Shown piece by piece: positions 32,523 through 42,351 of a stretch of 64,000 nt of DNA. Each line of letters begins with the position of its first letter. The first letter of the stretch is position 1. The notes under the pieces are model-generated. The model searched no databases. It was given only the letters and a program-made list of their open reading frames with translations, and was not told the origin of the DNA. A program made the position numbers and the translations under genes. The stretch comes from Trichomonas vaginalis G3 (taxonomy: Eukaryota > Parabasalia > Trichomonadida > Trichomonadidae), in assembly GCF_026262505.1 (NCBI RefSeq), contig NC_067207.1:30038082-30102081 (forward strand), in the 5' to 3' direction.

Positions 32523-33395
32523 TTATGTTATTGATAATGATTTGAGTTTCTCCAGTCTTATTTTATCATTTACAATATCTTTAATCATTTCATTACATGC
32601 ATTCTTAAAACCATCTGATTTTTCTAATTTACGTCTATCACTTTCTTTAATTAAATCAAAGTTATAACCTTGTTGAGAATAAAGTGGTTTCTTTATCAAT
32701 TCCTTGAACGCTTCTGAAAGTGAAGATGAAGAAATTCTTGCCACTTGAATTGGTTTAAATTCTGCTTTCATTGCTTCTTTCTGTTCATTGAACACTGGAT
32801 CGAATAAAGCAACTTTAAAGAATTTCTTAGCTGAAATTTCGGGTCTAATATTTGCATATTGACCATCAAACTGATTAACATATCGTGGTAATCCATCCGG
32901 TCCCTCTTCAATAGCATTTAATTCTTCATTGAAATAAGAATATGGATTATGACGGTATGAATTAATTGGACCATTTTCACCTTCTCCAATGTATTGTTTA
33001 ACAGCTTTTCCATTTTCATCAAATTGCATAGGATAACGTTCATTATATGCTTTACGTTTAGGATAATCAGATACAGTTAATTTATAACCATTTATGACTT
33101 TAATATTACCTTGACCATCAGTAACGAAAACTTCATTTATACCATCAGGTTTTCCATTTGGACCCGTAATGTCTGCTTCGTGTGCTTCCCAATTTGGACC
33201 ATGACGTTTGGCATATGCTTGAGCTTCTGGTAATGTTAAAACGTTTCTCATTTGTTTAACATCTTTTTGAAGACCAGCAACAATATGAACTAATTCTTTC
33301 ATTCCATCAGGAACTTTCATAGTTCTATTATATGCACCCTTTTTGTTTGTTCCTTGTTTTAATGGAACCTGTAGAAGATTTGCTATTTCTGTCAT
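32523..33395 (-). CDS. Maverick protein, unknown (290 aa)
   Basis: Intact frame from ATG 33395 behind AATTTTTATTTTTTATTTATAATTAAAC. Soluble and Gly/Pro/Asn-rich in the middle ([31 protein letters not shown]), with a C-terminal part that has charged helices ([19 protein letters not shown]). No protease triad, jelly-roll signature or membrane segment is obvious. Its place between the ATPase and other probable virion genes suggests a structural or scaffold role. I cannot name it. Confidence 0.65.
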   Translation of the reverse strand: MTEIANLLQVPLKQGTNKKGAYNRTMKVPDGMKELVHIVAGLQKDVKQMRNVLTLPEAQAYAKRHGPNWEAHEADITGPNGKPDGINEVFVTDGQGNIKVINGYKLTVSDYPKRKAYNERYPMQFDENGKAVKQYIGEGENGPINSYRHNPYSYFNEELNAIEEGPDGLPRYVNQFDGQYANIRPEISAKKFFKVALFDPVFNEQKEAMKAEFKPIQVARISSSSLSEAFKELIKKPLYSQQGYNFDLIKESDRRKLEKSDGFKNACNEMIKDIVNDKIRLEKLKSLSIT

Positions 33396-33425
33396 GTTTA
33401 ATTATAAATAAAAAATAAAAATTAA

Positions 33426-34261
33426 TTATAAAAAGTTAATCAAATTTAACACTCCTTTATTTAAATCAACTATTATTTTTCCATGTTCACCTAATTGTTG
33501 ATATTGTGTGTAAAGTTCATTAATGCTCATTGGTAAATTCACTTGATAAAGCATAACGTTCAACTGTTGACGACTAAACCACTGAAAATGAAAAGGGTTG
33601 ATAGATTTGATTTAATGTTTGTGCTTAATGCTTTGAAAGTATTGAACAGCCATAAAGAATGAACACTGAATGTGTCGACATTGAGTTAATAACTGATTAA
33701 AATATGATTTCTCATTTGTTATTAGTTTTGATTTCACTGCATCATCTAGAAAAATGAGTGAATGCAAAAATTCTTATCAAAATTTGAAATAGAAAGTGTT
33801 TCAAATAATTCATCCCGTTGTTTATCAATAATTTTATCCTCTAATCCTTGCTTCTTGATTGTATTATATAATTCTTTATACATTAAAAAGTTTTTTAAAT
33901 AATCTTCTGCTTCTTCTTGTGATAAATAAATAATTGGAATTTTGATTAAATGCTTTAAAGATTCAAATGTATCATCTGAAGGTGAACCTGAACGGTTGAT
34001 ATAAATTAACACATGTGAATAGGGGGAAGTGTTAGCAATAATGATAATTTGTTTTAATATCGTTAATGTTTTACCTTTATTTTGTTTACCAATTGCTGCA
34101 GTGATTGAATTTAAGTAACATTCAGAATATGGAATTTTCATTAATTTTTCCTTAGATAGAGCATTTCTATTATCACTCAATGCTTCATTAATCATATCAT
34201 CTACGTATGTATTATATACTCCTGCTAATTCTTCATAAGGGGTGGATGAATTTAAATCCAT
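33426..34261 (-). pseudogene. A32-like genome-packaging ATPase, frameshift plus stop
   Basis: The first frame (ATG 34261 to 33746) includes a P-loop AAIGKQNKGKT and the following strand SHVLIYINRSG. After a one-base shift in the A-run at 33765-33770 the next frame shows LIFLDDAVKS, the Walker B of FtsK/HerA/A32 packaging ATPases, then the Gln/Arg segment CRHIQCSFFMAVQ that follows it in this family. An in-frame TAA at 33612-33614 interrupts it again before the last about 60 codons, which end at 33426. The total of about 278 codons is the normal size. The protein would pump the element's DNA into a capsid. Two lesions make this copy inactive as read. Confidence 0.85.
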
Positions 34262-34285
34262 TTAATCAAAAATAAATTTATAATT

Positions 34286-35925
34286 TTAAACATTTCTATT
34301 CATCAATATTTCATCATATGAACTTCTATACTGTGGTGGTGTACCTGTTGGATGATATTTCAAACCTTCATCCGGTGTCCATGTCCAATATGTAGTCCTA
34401 GTAAACCAAACCTGAGGAGGATTTGTCACCTTTGAACAGTAAGTGTCATTTTCACCCTGAATGATTGGATAAGCTTTCACTTGTACTGTAACTTGTGAGT
34501 TGAAAGTTTCTAATCCATCAAAGAATATACCCGCTCCATCACGTTGAACTGGAATAGTGCATAAGAATGAAGTTTGGTCTTTCCATGTTCTAGCTAATGG
34601 CGTGCCATCATCTGCATTCAGTGGTCTAGTTAATGAGTCCTCGTATTCTTCTGTGCATTCATTCACTCCATCTAAATCAGAAGCTTGAAGCATACGTGTA
34701 AAGAATATGTCACCCACTGTGGTCATCGCTTGATCGGGGAAGTTTCTGGAATCTATAGTGACCTGAAGACCTCGAAGCATTGGATTTTCTAAAACTGTTC
34801 TTTGCATTGCATTCTTCGGAAATGTTAACACAACATCTGTAACATTATGAAGAGCGTATGAGAAATCTGAGCTAATACCTTCAGGAGTGATGCAACCTCC
34901 ATTTAGTGAACGAACGTCAATATGTTGAGCTGGAATCATGAATGGATCTTCCTTACTGAATAAACGTGGTATTGCTTTAACTGATTCTTCAATTAAACCG
35001 TATCCTGGTGTAATGCATTTATCCTCTAAAACTTCCATCTTTGTGCATGAAATAATAACGTCATCAACTGTTGCGTCAGCAGATGTAGCGGCTAAGCTTG
35101 TAATTAATTTGGCAGGAAGTCCGATTTGTTGGAATTTGCGATCATATTTATAAACATGATTCATAATCTTTTCATAATTTTCATCAGTTATCTTTTCATA
35201 AACGTAATTTTGTAAATCAGCAACTCTTAACGGGTCAACCTGACAAAATACTAAAGTATCCCTGAAAACATAATATTTAAGAATGATATCACCAAATGAT
35301 TTAGGATAATCATCGAACGCCTGAAATGCTAACAAATCATTTACCGGAATAATCATATCAAAAGTGACATCAACTTCTTCATTTGCTTTCTTGAAAACTT
35401 CTGAAGGGTCAATATATTTACCACATACTGAGTTATCATATTTTTGAACATTATTATATAACGAATGAACAAACTTTTTAACTTTCCTTTCTGATTTTGG
35501 TTTATATGTTGCAAATGCGAAAGATTCACGGGCGCAATCCATCTGAAGATAACCGGCATCACCTCTTTCGGTTTCTACTTCTAATTGTTTAAAGCTTTGA
35601 TTTGATGATTTGTAACCAACGAATAAACGCATGCATTTAAAAGCGGCATCACATGTGAAAGCTTTATTTGAAACTAGAGTTGCTTTAACTTTGCGTTTAA
35701 TATATGTGTCACCTAATTGGTTCACATCATGAGCTGGATTTGTAATTCTTAAATGAGTTTGTTTATCATCAAAATATGGAGCATCAGAGTCATAGCATGA
35801 ACTTTCAAGTTCTCTATAATATCTTCTACCGTCATTCTTTGCGAATATTTCATTTATCTTTTCGAATGAATGAAACACATTTCCATTAATCGGTTTAGTG
35901 TTTGGCACAAATAGTTAGTCGTCAT
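34286..35925 (-). pseudogene. Probable Maverick major capsid protein, start frame broken
   Basis: The long frame (540 codons, 35908 to 34286) lacks an ATG at its head. The ATG at 35923-35925, behind the leader TTTTTTATTAATAA, is one base out of phase, with the shift at 35908-35912. Otherwise it is intact. Size, the position beside the packaging ATPase, abundant beta-strand-like segments throughout and two similar halves fit the double jelly-roll capsid proteins of Mavericks, adenoviruses and virophages. The start lesion resembles that at 18281. Identification rests on size, position and composition rather than on a short motif. Confidence 0.72.
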
Positions 35926-35990
35926 TTATTAATAAAAAATCAAAATTAAAAGATGAAAATGAATTTTTAATTTTAATGAAATAATCAACT

Positions 35991-36204
35991 ATGGCTGCAG
36001 GTATATTTAAGAAACTGTGGGATAAAGTAAAAAGAGGAGCGATAAAGTTTGGGAAACAATGAAGAAGGAGCAAATTGGATATTTAAGAATAAAGAAGCAA
36101 TTAGTGACGTAGCTGAATCAATAACACCAAAAGCTGCCCCAATAAGAGAAATTTTAAATAAAGGAGAAAAAGTTTATCAAAGACTACAACCGATACTAAG
36201 ATAA
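35991..36204 (+). pseudogene. Small amphipathic Maverick protein (MAAG-x-FKKLWD), frameshift
   Basis: ATG at 35991 starts MAAGIFKKLWDKVKRGAIKFGK, then TGA. One base further the frame runs on for about 48 sensible codons to TAA at 36202-36204. The N-terminus forms an amphipathic basic helix and almost matches that of the opposing gene (36460, MAAGFFKKLWDGIKKAAG). Such helices are found in minor capsid or membrane-lytic proteins of the adenovirus pVI kind, so a cementing or entry role is possible. That is inference. The shift lies near 36058-36063. Confidence 0.55.
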
Positions 36205-36460
36205 AAATAATATTTATTTTTCCACTATTACCTCCTATTTTATTAAGTATTCCTTCAGCAATTCCACCAATTGCGTTACCCGCTTGTGCTCCCATCGCTG
36301 GATTACCTGCTTTAGTACCTAATACTCCACCTATGATAGTTCCTGCCGTTTTCGCTACTGGTGCCAAAAAGTTTGCAACAGGTTTAATAACCTTTTTATA
36401 AACCCAACCCGCAGCTTTCTTAATTCCATCCCATAATTTTTTAAAGAATCCTGCCGCCAT
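36101..36460 (-). CDS. Small amphipathic, Gly/Ala-rich Maverick protein (119 aa)
   Basis: ATG at 36460. Residues 1-30 form a basic amphipathic helix, and 31-80 are Gly/Ala-rich (TAGTIIGGVLGTKAGNPAMG, then AGNAIGGIAEGILNKIGG). This resembles small membrane-active virion proteins. The last about 35 residues are Leu/Val-rich and are translated from the antisense of the convergent gene at 35991-36204. The natural protein may therefore end near NSGK, with a lost stop. The shared MAAG-x-FKKLWD start links it to that neighbour. A minor virion protein is likely, exact role unknown. Confidence 0.6.
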   Translation of the reverse strand: MAAGFFKKLWDGIKKAAGWVYKKVIKPVANFLAPVAKTAGTIIGGVLGTKAGNPAMGAQAGNAIGGIAEGILNKIGGNSGKINIIFILVSVVVFDKLFLLYLKFLLLGQLLVLLIQLRH

Positions 36461-36526
36461 TTTTGATTTAATATTAATTAAAAAATATATTTCATCACTT
36501 ATATTCTAATTTTTATTTAATCATAA

Positions 36527-36895
36527 ATGAAACCGATTTTAAAAATAAAGGAAACAGGGGAGGAAGAAATAAATGAAAGTGAAAATGTTCAACAAAAAAT
36601 AAACGTTGTTAAACCAATTACTGAAACAAAAATTTTTTCATCTGTTGAAGAATTTAATGACTATTATGCCAATAATAAAAAATTATTTGAAGAATTGACA
36701 ACGTGTAAATTGAATAAAATGTTTAAAGTTGATGGATTCAAAATTTCAAAAATAAAAGGAGTGGTTAGTTTGAAATCTATTCCCCAATCAAGAATCACCT
36801 CATTAATGAAAATTGATGATTTAACAAAAAGAATAGAAGAGATTGAAGAAAGAATGAATCAAATAATTGATTTCATAAATTCAAATAATCATTAG
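36527..36895 (+). CDS. Maverick protein ending in the right TIR (122 aa)
   Basis: ATG behind TTCTAATTTTTATTTAATCATAA. Acidic N-terminus, central FSSVEEFNDYYANNKKLFEELTT, then KLNKMFKVDGFKISKIKG and a coiled-coil end (TKRIEEIEERMNQI). The last eight codons and the stop lie inside the terminal repeat, which starts at 36871, so the repeat boundary cuts into a gene. The frame is intact and the family not recognised. It might bind the element's ends, purely from position. Confidence 0.65.
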   Translation: MKPILKIKETGEEEINESENVQQKINVVKPITETKIFSSVEEFNDYYANNKKLFEELTTCKLNKMFKVDGFKISKIKGVVSLKSIPQSRITSLMKIDDLTKRIEEIEERMNQIIDFINSNNH

Positions 36896-37277
36896 TTTCT
36901 CATTTATTTTTCTCGTTTATGAGGTCTTTGATTATGAATTCATTGATTCCATTCAGGATTTAAACAATGTTTAATTAATCGCGGAATATCTGACATCATC
37001 TATATATAGCTTCTTTTATAAAAGATAAAATAAATTATTTTAAAATGATTTTTAAAAAAAATTATTTTTTATTTCATTATGTATGGGCTGAGTGTAAATG
37101 TCTTACAATTTTGAAAATTTTTTAAATCTTGATTTATTCAAAAATGTAAGAATAAAAAACCGTAAGAATCATACATTTTTTACTTCATATGTTAAAAAAA
37201 ATGATACAAAATCGCTCGATATTGTATGAATTCTTACGTTTACAAAAAAAGTCACACAACCCATCATATATACTACT
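36871..37277 (-). repeat. Right terminal inverted repeat (407 bp)
   Basis: Inverted copy of 17790-18196 with no length change. It includes the end of the gene at 36527. Outer end ...TATATACTACT. Confidence 0.95.
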
Positions 37278-37283
37278 ATTATG
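37278..37283. repeat. Right target-site duplication of the Maverick
   Basis: ATTATG, identical to 17784-17789, directly after the element's CT. Confidence 0.93.
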
Positions 37284-39114
37284 AGAAACAAACAAAAATG
37301 AAAAAGATAGGAATAGCAATGAATAGTGATGTGGGTATAGAAAATGTAAGAGATATGAATGCAAAGCAATCAGTATTTAGGATATTGACCATAGATTTCG
37401 AAAAAAAAATGCTGCATATTGAGCGAAAACTATGATTATATTATAAGGCTGTCATTTAAAGCATAATGAAACTATTCCCTTTTCATTTTAATCGAATAAG
37501 ATAGTAAAGATTTTTGAATTAGCTAGAAACTGATGAGATGTTTTCACAAATCAGATTTTTAATCTCTATAATGCATAATTCACTCAATATCTCAATTTTG
37601 ATATTGCGAGATATTTTTGCTATCGGTTTCGCAATTTTGACACAATAGCAAGAGGGTTCTATAAGCATTATTATCAACGTAGAATCTGAATATCATATCA
37701 GAAAATGTCGCAAATCTGACATTTACCCGACCAAATAGCAAAAATAATTGAATACTTTTCGCAAAAACTTTAAAAATCGATAAAAATATGAAATATAGAT
37801 ATTAAAGAGACTTTTTATATAATATTCATAAAGATTTTCCAAAAATATGATACCGCAAAATTAAAAAAGTGACGTCTTGAGTGGAGTCAAAGGTCGAAAT
37901 TGCTAGCTAAATGTTTTTTTAGCGAAATTGCGTATTGTACGTTTTTTTCGCAAAACGAAACCCTTAGAGAAAACTCATAGAAACCATTCTGACACATGTT
38001 TTGCAAATTAAGTTATTTAAAATCAGGATAATGAGTAGAACAAAAAATTCAATGGTAATTTCCCGACGGTTATTCGTTATGACACATTGGACCAATTATG
38101 TAATTTTGAATGAAATTCTGCCTTATGAAGGTGCTGCCTGCCTTTGAAGTGGTTTATTATATTTAATACATAATGGTTAATATAACACTTAAGATATTTA
38201 ACCCCTAACTTATATTATAAAATCAAATAATTTTTATTTTTCTTCAAAATTCCTAAATATTTATATTACTTTGCGGAACTTATTGTTTTTCGACTGTTGG
38301 TTCTGTTTATTTTTATTAAATAACATTATTTATACAATTTTCTTCATTATAAACCAATTCCATGCATTACAAACGATAATTAATTACTCTTGAGTATTAT
38401 AAAACAAATATAAAATCAGATAGCTCTATGTTTATATAGTATTTGCTCTAGGTACAATATTTTGGATATGTATAATGCTATAACAGACTTTTGGATATAT
38501 GAATATGCTTAGATGAATGTGATAGCATATATAAGAATAACGAGGGATGAAAATTTCATACCTTTGCCCATTTTGATATCAATTATTTAATTTGTGAAGA
38601 GAATTATCTATGTTTTGTTTAAAGAAATCTAATAGACTATAAAATCCTAAATAATATGAGCTTAATTTTTATTTTATTGAAATTTTGTTTTTTCAGTATT
38701 TTTTCATAGATTCATCAAAAATTGCTATATAATATTAATACGTAATTTTCAAATGTATCAAACAATTTTATTTTTGAAAACACAAAATATTGTATCTTTC
38801 TTTTTATTAAACACATAGTCTAATCAAAATCAAATATAATAATCAGAAAAATCTTCGAACTGGAACATTTCACAACGTGTGAAACCCATATTGCAATCAA
38901 CAAATTTATAGTTAAAATATAAGTCCAATATTGCTTGCTTTATGGTTGAAGCACTTCTATTGTCACTTTTAATACTGCCAAAATAAAAATTGAATTTTTT
39001 ATGAAAATATTAACTACCATATAGTATAGATTATAAAAGATGTTTTTACAATATGAATCCCCAGTGTTTATTTTTCAATTCCCCCTGAAAATATTGTCAA
39101 TTTTTTTATTCATC
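37284..39114. other. Right arm of the nested element, then intergenic
   Basis: 37284-37966 belongs to the split small transposon (see 17418). 37974-39114 is A+T-rich intergenic DNA with no coding signal. A TGTCACTTTT site near 38960 resembles an initiator but lies about 150 bases before the next ATG. Confidence 0.5.
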
Positions 39115-41634
39115 ATGTTGAGACCTAAGATTGTCATTAAAGCAAATAATGATGATTACGAGCTATTCTTCAAGTCCTTTCGACAAAATGCTCCGAAAAA
39201 TCTCGCAGGTACATTTGATGACGGTGTCAATCTCGCTGCACAATTAGATCCTGAGTATGTGCCACGCGATAAAAATTTAAGCCTTGATGAAATTACACAG
39301 GCACCACATGCATTACTTTATGTATTCAGTTGCGCATCAAGACAGATCTACGTTTCGAAATTCCAGCAAGAAATTAGATCATGGCTGCGTCAAAATACAA
39401 AATTATATATTCATCCACTTGTTGTGTTTATTAATGATCCAAAAATTACAAAATCAAAGAATATTTTCAGCGGTTTCAACAGTTTTTATCAACTTCTTAA
39501 TGAAGAGATTCCAAAACTCATGACAGTACTTTATTCATCCGAAGGAATTCCAAAAGAAGAAATGGCGAAAGTTTGGGCAGCCGTTACCGATGAAATTCGA
39601 AATTCTTATCAAGATCGAATTAATTTCCTCAAAGATAACATCAGACAAATCGATAGTGTCGATACAATCCGTACCTACGTAAATCTATCACTTCTTTATC
39701 AACAAGCAACTCTTTATAATCGAACAATCGAATTTTCTCAAATGAGTTTTGAAGTTATTCAAAATTCACCTAAATTCTTCAAATCCTTCTTCTCAGACAA
39801 GTCATTTTCCTATCCTTTCGACTTTACAACTCAAATCGAAGACTATGAAAAAGCAATTGTCGAATCCATGGCCGGACATTACGATATCCTATACGTACTT
39901 TTCAAGAGGGAAATCCAAAACCTCAAACATTTGAGAAGAACCGATTCATGCGTGAAAAAAGCCCTGGATTTCCTTGTTTACATCAACGGATGTGCCAATA
40001 GCGGTGATGCTTTCTATAACGCACCTGAACCTGCCTTCCATTATTGGCTTTGCCAGGCATTGACAAATATTATTGCGGTTTGTAAGTCAGATGAAGGCGG
40101 GGAGCTCAGCAAGTTCATGATTTCCACGACAAACTGGTATCTCCGAGAGTTAGAGACCCTGTTTAATATTGTAAAATCATCAGAAAAAACAAAAGTCAGT
40201 AATAGCTTCTTAGTTATATCAAGAATCGTCGAATCCCAAGACTCTTACATCAAAGAAGTAATTTCGAAACTTACTACTCTGATAAATGTCGCAAATAATT
40301 TGGCACTATTTCGTATTCAGGCTTTGGCATGTTTTGAGCTTCTAAAATTAACGAAAGATAAAATGCAACTCTTCCAAACAGCGATTTCTACGTTTGTTAA
40401 GTACGGGTACTACAATTTACTACCTGATATTACAAAAGAACAGATGTCAGAGCTTCCAAAGGATTTACAGCTTAATTGTGCGTTCAACTTTTTAGCTGCG
40501 AAGGCTACGAAGTACTACGACCTTGCTTTTTCCATTTTGGAAGAAAATTTGACTGGATACAAAGGTCCGACCATTTATTTAAACACATCCCTCCCAATAA
40601 AAATCAGTCTTGACTACAAACCGTTTACTATTGGTAAATACGGTAAAATAAAAGCGAAAATAAACTGGGATTTCCCAGGAAAGCTTCCTGTCGAGCTTTT
40701 CTGCATCGGATTCGATAACGTGAGACACGACCATCACATGGAGAACAAAATTGTCTATAATTGGTTCACCTGCAAAGAAGCAGTTTTATATGACGGTGCA
40801 AAACTACGACTTACGGGAGCATTCCATGAAGCATTCAATACTCCTCAAGTTGTTGGTTTCCGCAGCAAAGATTTACAGATCATTATCTCTTTTCCTCCTA
40901 ATGATATCATTCTTATTGCAAATCCATCGCCAAAAGACGTTGAACTGGCGATCGATATGCCAGAATACCTCCTCCCCAACAGAACCCAGCACGCGCAAAT
41001 CATTGTAACTGCAAATGCAACAATTCCAAACTTGGCATTGACAGTTTCAGGCCTTATTTCGCATACAGCGCGTCTTAGATTGCAAGATGGAGGTATGATT
41101 GAGCCGACAACAGGTCTAACATTCGAAAATGTCCCTGTTGGAAGACATACAATGATTTTGCCAATTTTGGCTCAACATAGCGGAACATTACATGTCGAAG
41201 CTAACGGAGTAAAGGCCTCTGCTGACTTTACTGTTATGGATATCCTTGAATTGAAAGTTATTTACAATCCAGAAACTAAATCTGCCGAATTGATAAGTTC
41301 TCTCCAGGCACATTCAGAAGTAAAGATCATAGAGGTCAGTTTCGTCGGTAAAGAAAACCAGGCAATCGAATGCAAACCGTTTGGAGTTCCATTTACCGTG
41401 GAAGAGAATTCTTCTTACGCCGTTTTCCTACTTGAAAGTGAACCCCAGACAGCAAATGTCTTGGTCCAACACGGTATTTTGAAGCCATTCATTTTGAGTA
41501 TCGACTGTGAAACAATTGGCGAAGGAGAGAGTGTCGTCAAAGAACAGATTACACCTCCAATAACACCATTTGTACCAGTAGATTTCAAATTGGCACTTCA
41601 AAGTACTGGTTATAGCGAAAATGATAATAATTAA
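39115..41634 (+). CDS. TRAPPC10/Trs130-like TRAPP II tethering subunit
   Basis: 839 residues from MLRPKIVIKANNDDYEL. An upstream in-frame ATG at 39040 adds only hydrophobic codons from A+T-rich leader and is less likely. The N-terminal region (LLYVFSCASRQIYVSKFQQEIRS and the following HPLVVFIND) and a long helical middle match the plan of TRAPPC10/Trs130. The last 300 residues are beta-rich repeats, as in the C-terminal gryzun-like part. TRAPP II activates Rab GTPases at the Golgi. No membrane segment. The family call rests on architecture and length (somewhat shorter than animal TRAPPC10). Confidence 0.6.
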   Translation: MLRPKIVIKANNDDYELFFKSFRQNAPKNLAGTFDDGVNLAAQLDPEYVPRDKNLSLDEITQAPHALLYVFSCASRQIYVSKFQQEIRSWLRQNTKLYIHPLVVFINDPKITKSKNIFSGFNSFYQLLNEEIPKLMTVLYSSEGIPKEEMAKVWAAVTDEIRNSYQDRINFLKDNIRQIDSVDTIRTYVNLSLLYQQATLYNRTIEFSQMSFEVIQNSPKFFKSFFSDKSFSYPFDFTTQIEDYEKAIVESMAGHYDILYVLFKREIQNLKHLRRTDSCVKKALDFLVYINGCANSGDAFYNAPEPAFHYWLCQALTNIIAVCKSDEGGELSKFMISTTNWYLRELETLFNIVKSSEKTKVSNSFLVISRIVESQDSYIKEVISKLTTLINVANNLALFRIQALACFELLKLTKDKMQLFQTAISTFVKYGYYNLLPDITKEQMSELPKDLQLNCAFNFLAAKATKYYDLAFSILEENLTGYKGPTIYLNTSLPIKISLDYKPFTIGKYGKIKAKINWDFPGKLPVELFCIGFDNVRHDHHMENKIVYNWFTCKEAVLYDGAKLRLTGAFHEAFNTPQVVGFRSKDLQIIISFPPNDIILIANPSPKDVELAIDMPEYLLPNRTQHAQIIVTANATIPNLALTVSGLISHTARLRLQDGGMIEPTTGLTFENVPVGRHTMILPILAQHSGTLHVEANGVKASADFTVMDILELKVIYNPETKSAELISSLQAHSEVKIIEVSFVGKENQAIECKPFGVPFTVEENSSYAVFLLESEPQTANVLVQHGILKPFILSIDCETIGEGESVVKEQITPPITPFVPVDFKLALQSTGYSENDNN

Positions 41635-42351
41635 TTTTTTTTCTGATTTTTTTGTTTACAAATATTCTATCTTATCGAATACAATTGTATAAATACATAT
41701 TTTCTTTATGTTCAGTTCAATATTTTTACAATTTTTAAATTCCAGTGCTTTTTCCAATTTTTGAACATTATTTCTTTATGATTTTGCACTACAATTACTG
41801 TTACACTTTATCATGAAAGAATTCACTCTAATATTTTATAAATGATCTAAATTTTATATTCTTGAGTTGAATTCCAATTGATTCATTAAGTTTACTGGTA
41901 TATCATGGCTTTTATCTCAAAGAGCATAGATCCTATCTTTATTCAAATTCAATCTGATTAATTTATGATCAATTCGAATTGCTAGTGCATGAGATGTGAT
42001 AAATTATATGAAATTGAGAAAATAATGTTTACATAAGTAATTTTGGCTTCAAATGCTCCAAAAGAACAAATTTTCATTCAATTCGTTATTAAAAGTTGAG
42101 CATAATCTGCACAAAGGGTACATGATATGAATTTACCTGTTTGGACAAATATTCATTTGTACTGATAGGTTCTAAATCAATGTTTCCTAGAATAATGAAA
42201 AAATTTCAAAATAAGATAAAAGAGAAAATTTGGAAAAACAACATATTTCTATCAAGAATCTCATTTTTGAATCTGTTTTATAGAAATAGATTCGTTTTTG
42301 AGAATTGTCAAATTTGACAAGATTTTAGTGTCAATTTGACAATATCTTAAA
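41635..42351. other. Intergenic with a double palindrome at its end
   Basis: A+T-rich, no coding signal. It ends with the palindromes at 42305-42341 listed separately. Confidence 0.5.
42305..42341. promoter_or_regulatory. Double palindrome, operator candidate
   Basis: TTGTCAAATTTGACAA (42305-42320) is a perfect 16-bp palindrome. TGTCAATTTGACA (42329-42341) is a second, odd-length one with the same half-site. Centres are about 22 bases apart, roughly two helical turns, and the second ends 11 bases before an ATG. Paired dimeric protein sites are a natural reading. Confidence 0.45.

Larger units (their letters stand above)
17790..37277. mobile_element. Maverick/Polinton, 19,488 bp, complete ends
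   Basis: Bounded by AGTAGTATATATGATGGG and its inverse, with 5'-AG...CT-3' ends, 407-bp inverted repeats and a 6-bp duplication ATTATG. The content is diagnostic: protein-primed family B polymerase, retroviral-type integrase, A32-like ATPase and a probable capsid protein. It additionally carries a D5-like primase-helicase flanked by inverted repeat arrays, and a phage-type fibre. No adenain-type protease was recognised. Identical repeats suggest recent insertion, yet at least nine genes carry frameshifts or stops. Genes start after a T-rich leader ending in ATAAATG instead of the host TCA-Y-W initiator. Confidence 0.96.
17418..37966. mobile_element. Small non-autonomous DNA transposon (about 1.06 kb) split by the Maverick
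   Basis: Perfect 17-bp inverted termini TAAGGGTTTCGTTTTGC lie at 17418-17434 and, inverted, at 37950-37966. The 7-bp direct repeat GAGAAAA flanks them exactly (17411-17417 and 37967-37973). Removing the Maverick and one copy of its duplication leaves an element of about 1,055 bases without a transposase gene. GCGAAA/TTTCGC motifs recur inside both arms (near 17475, 37626, 37760 and 37920), as expected for subterminal transposase-binding sites. The terminal match is exact and the duplication abuts it, so chance is unlikely. The superfamily is uncertain: a 7-bp duplication is short for MULEs. Confidence 0.7.
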
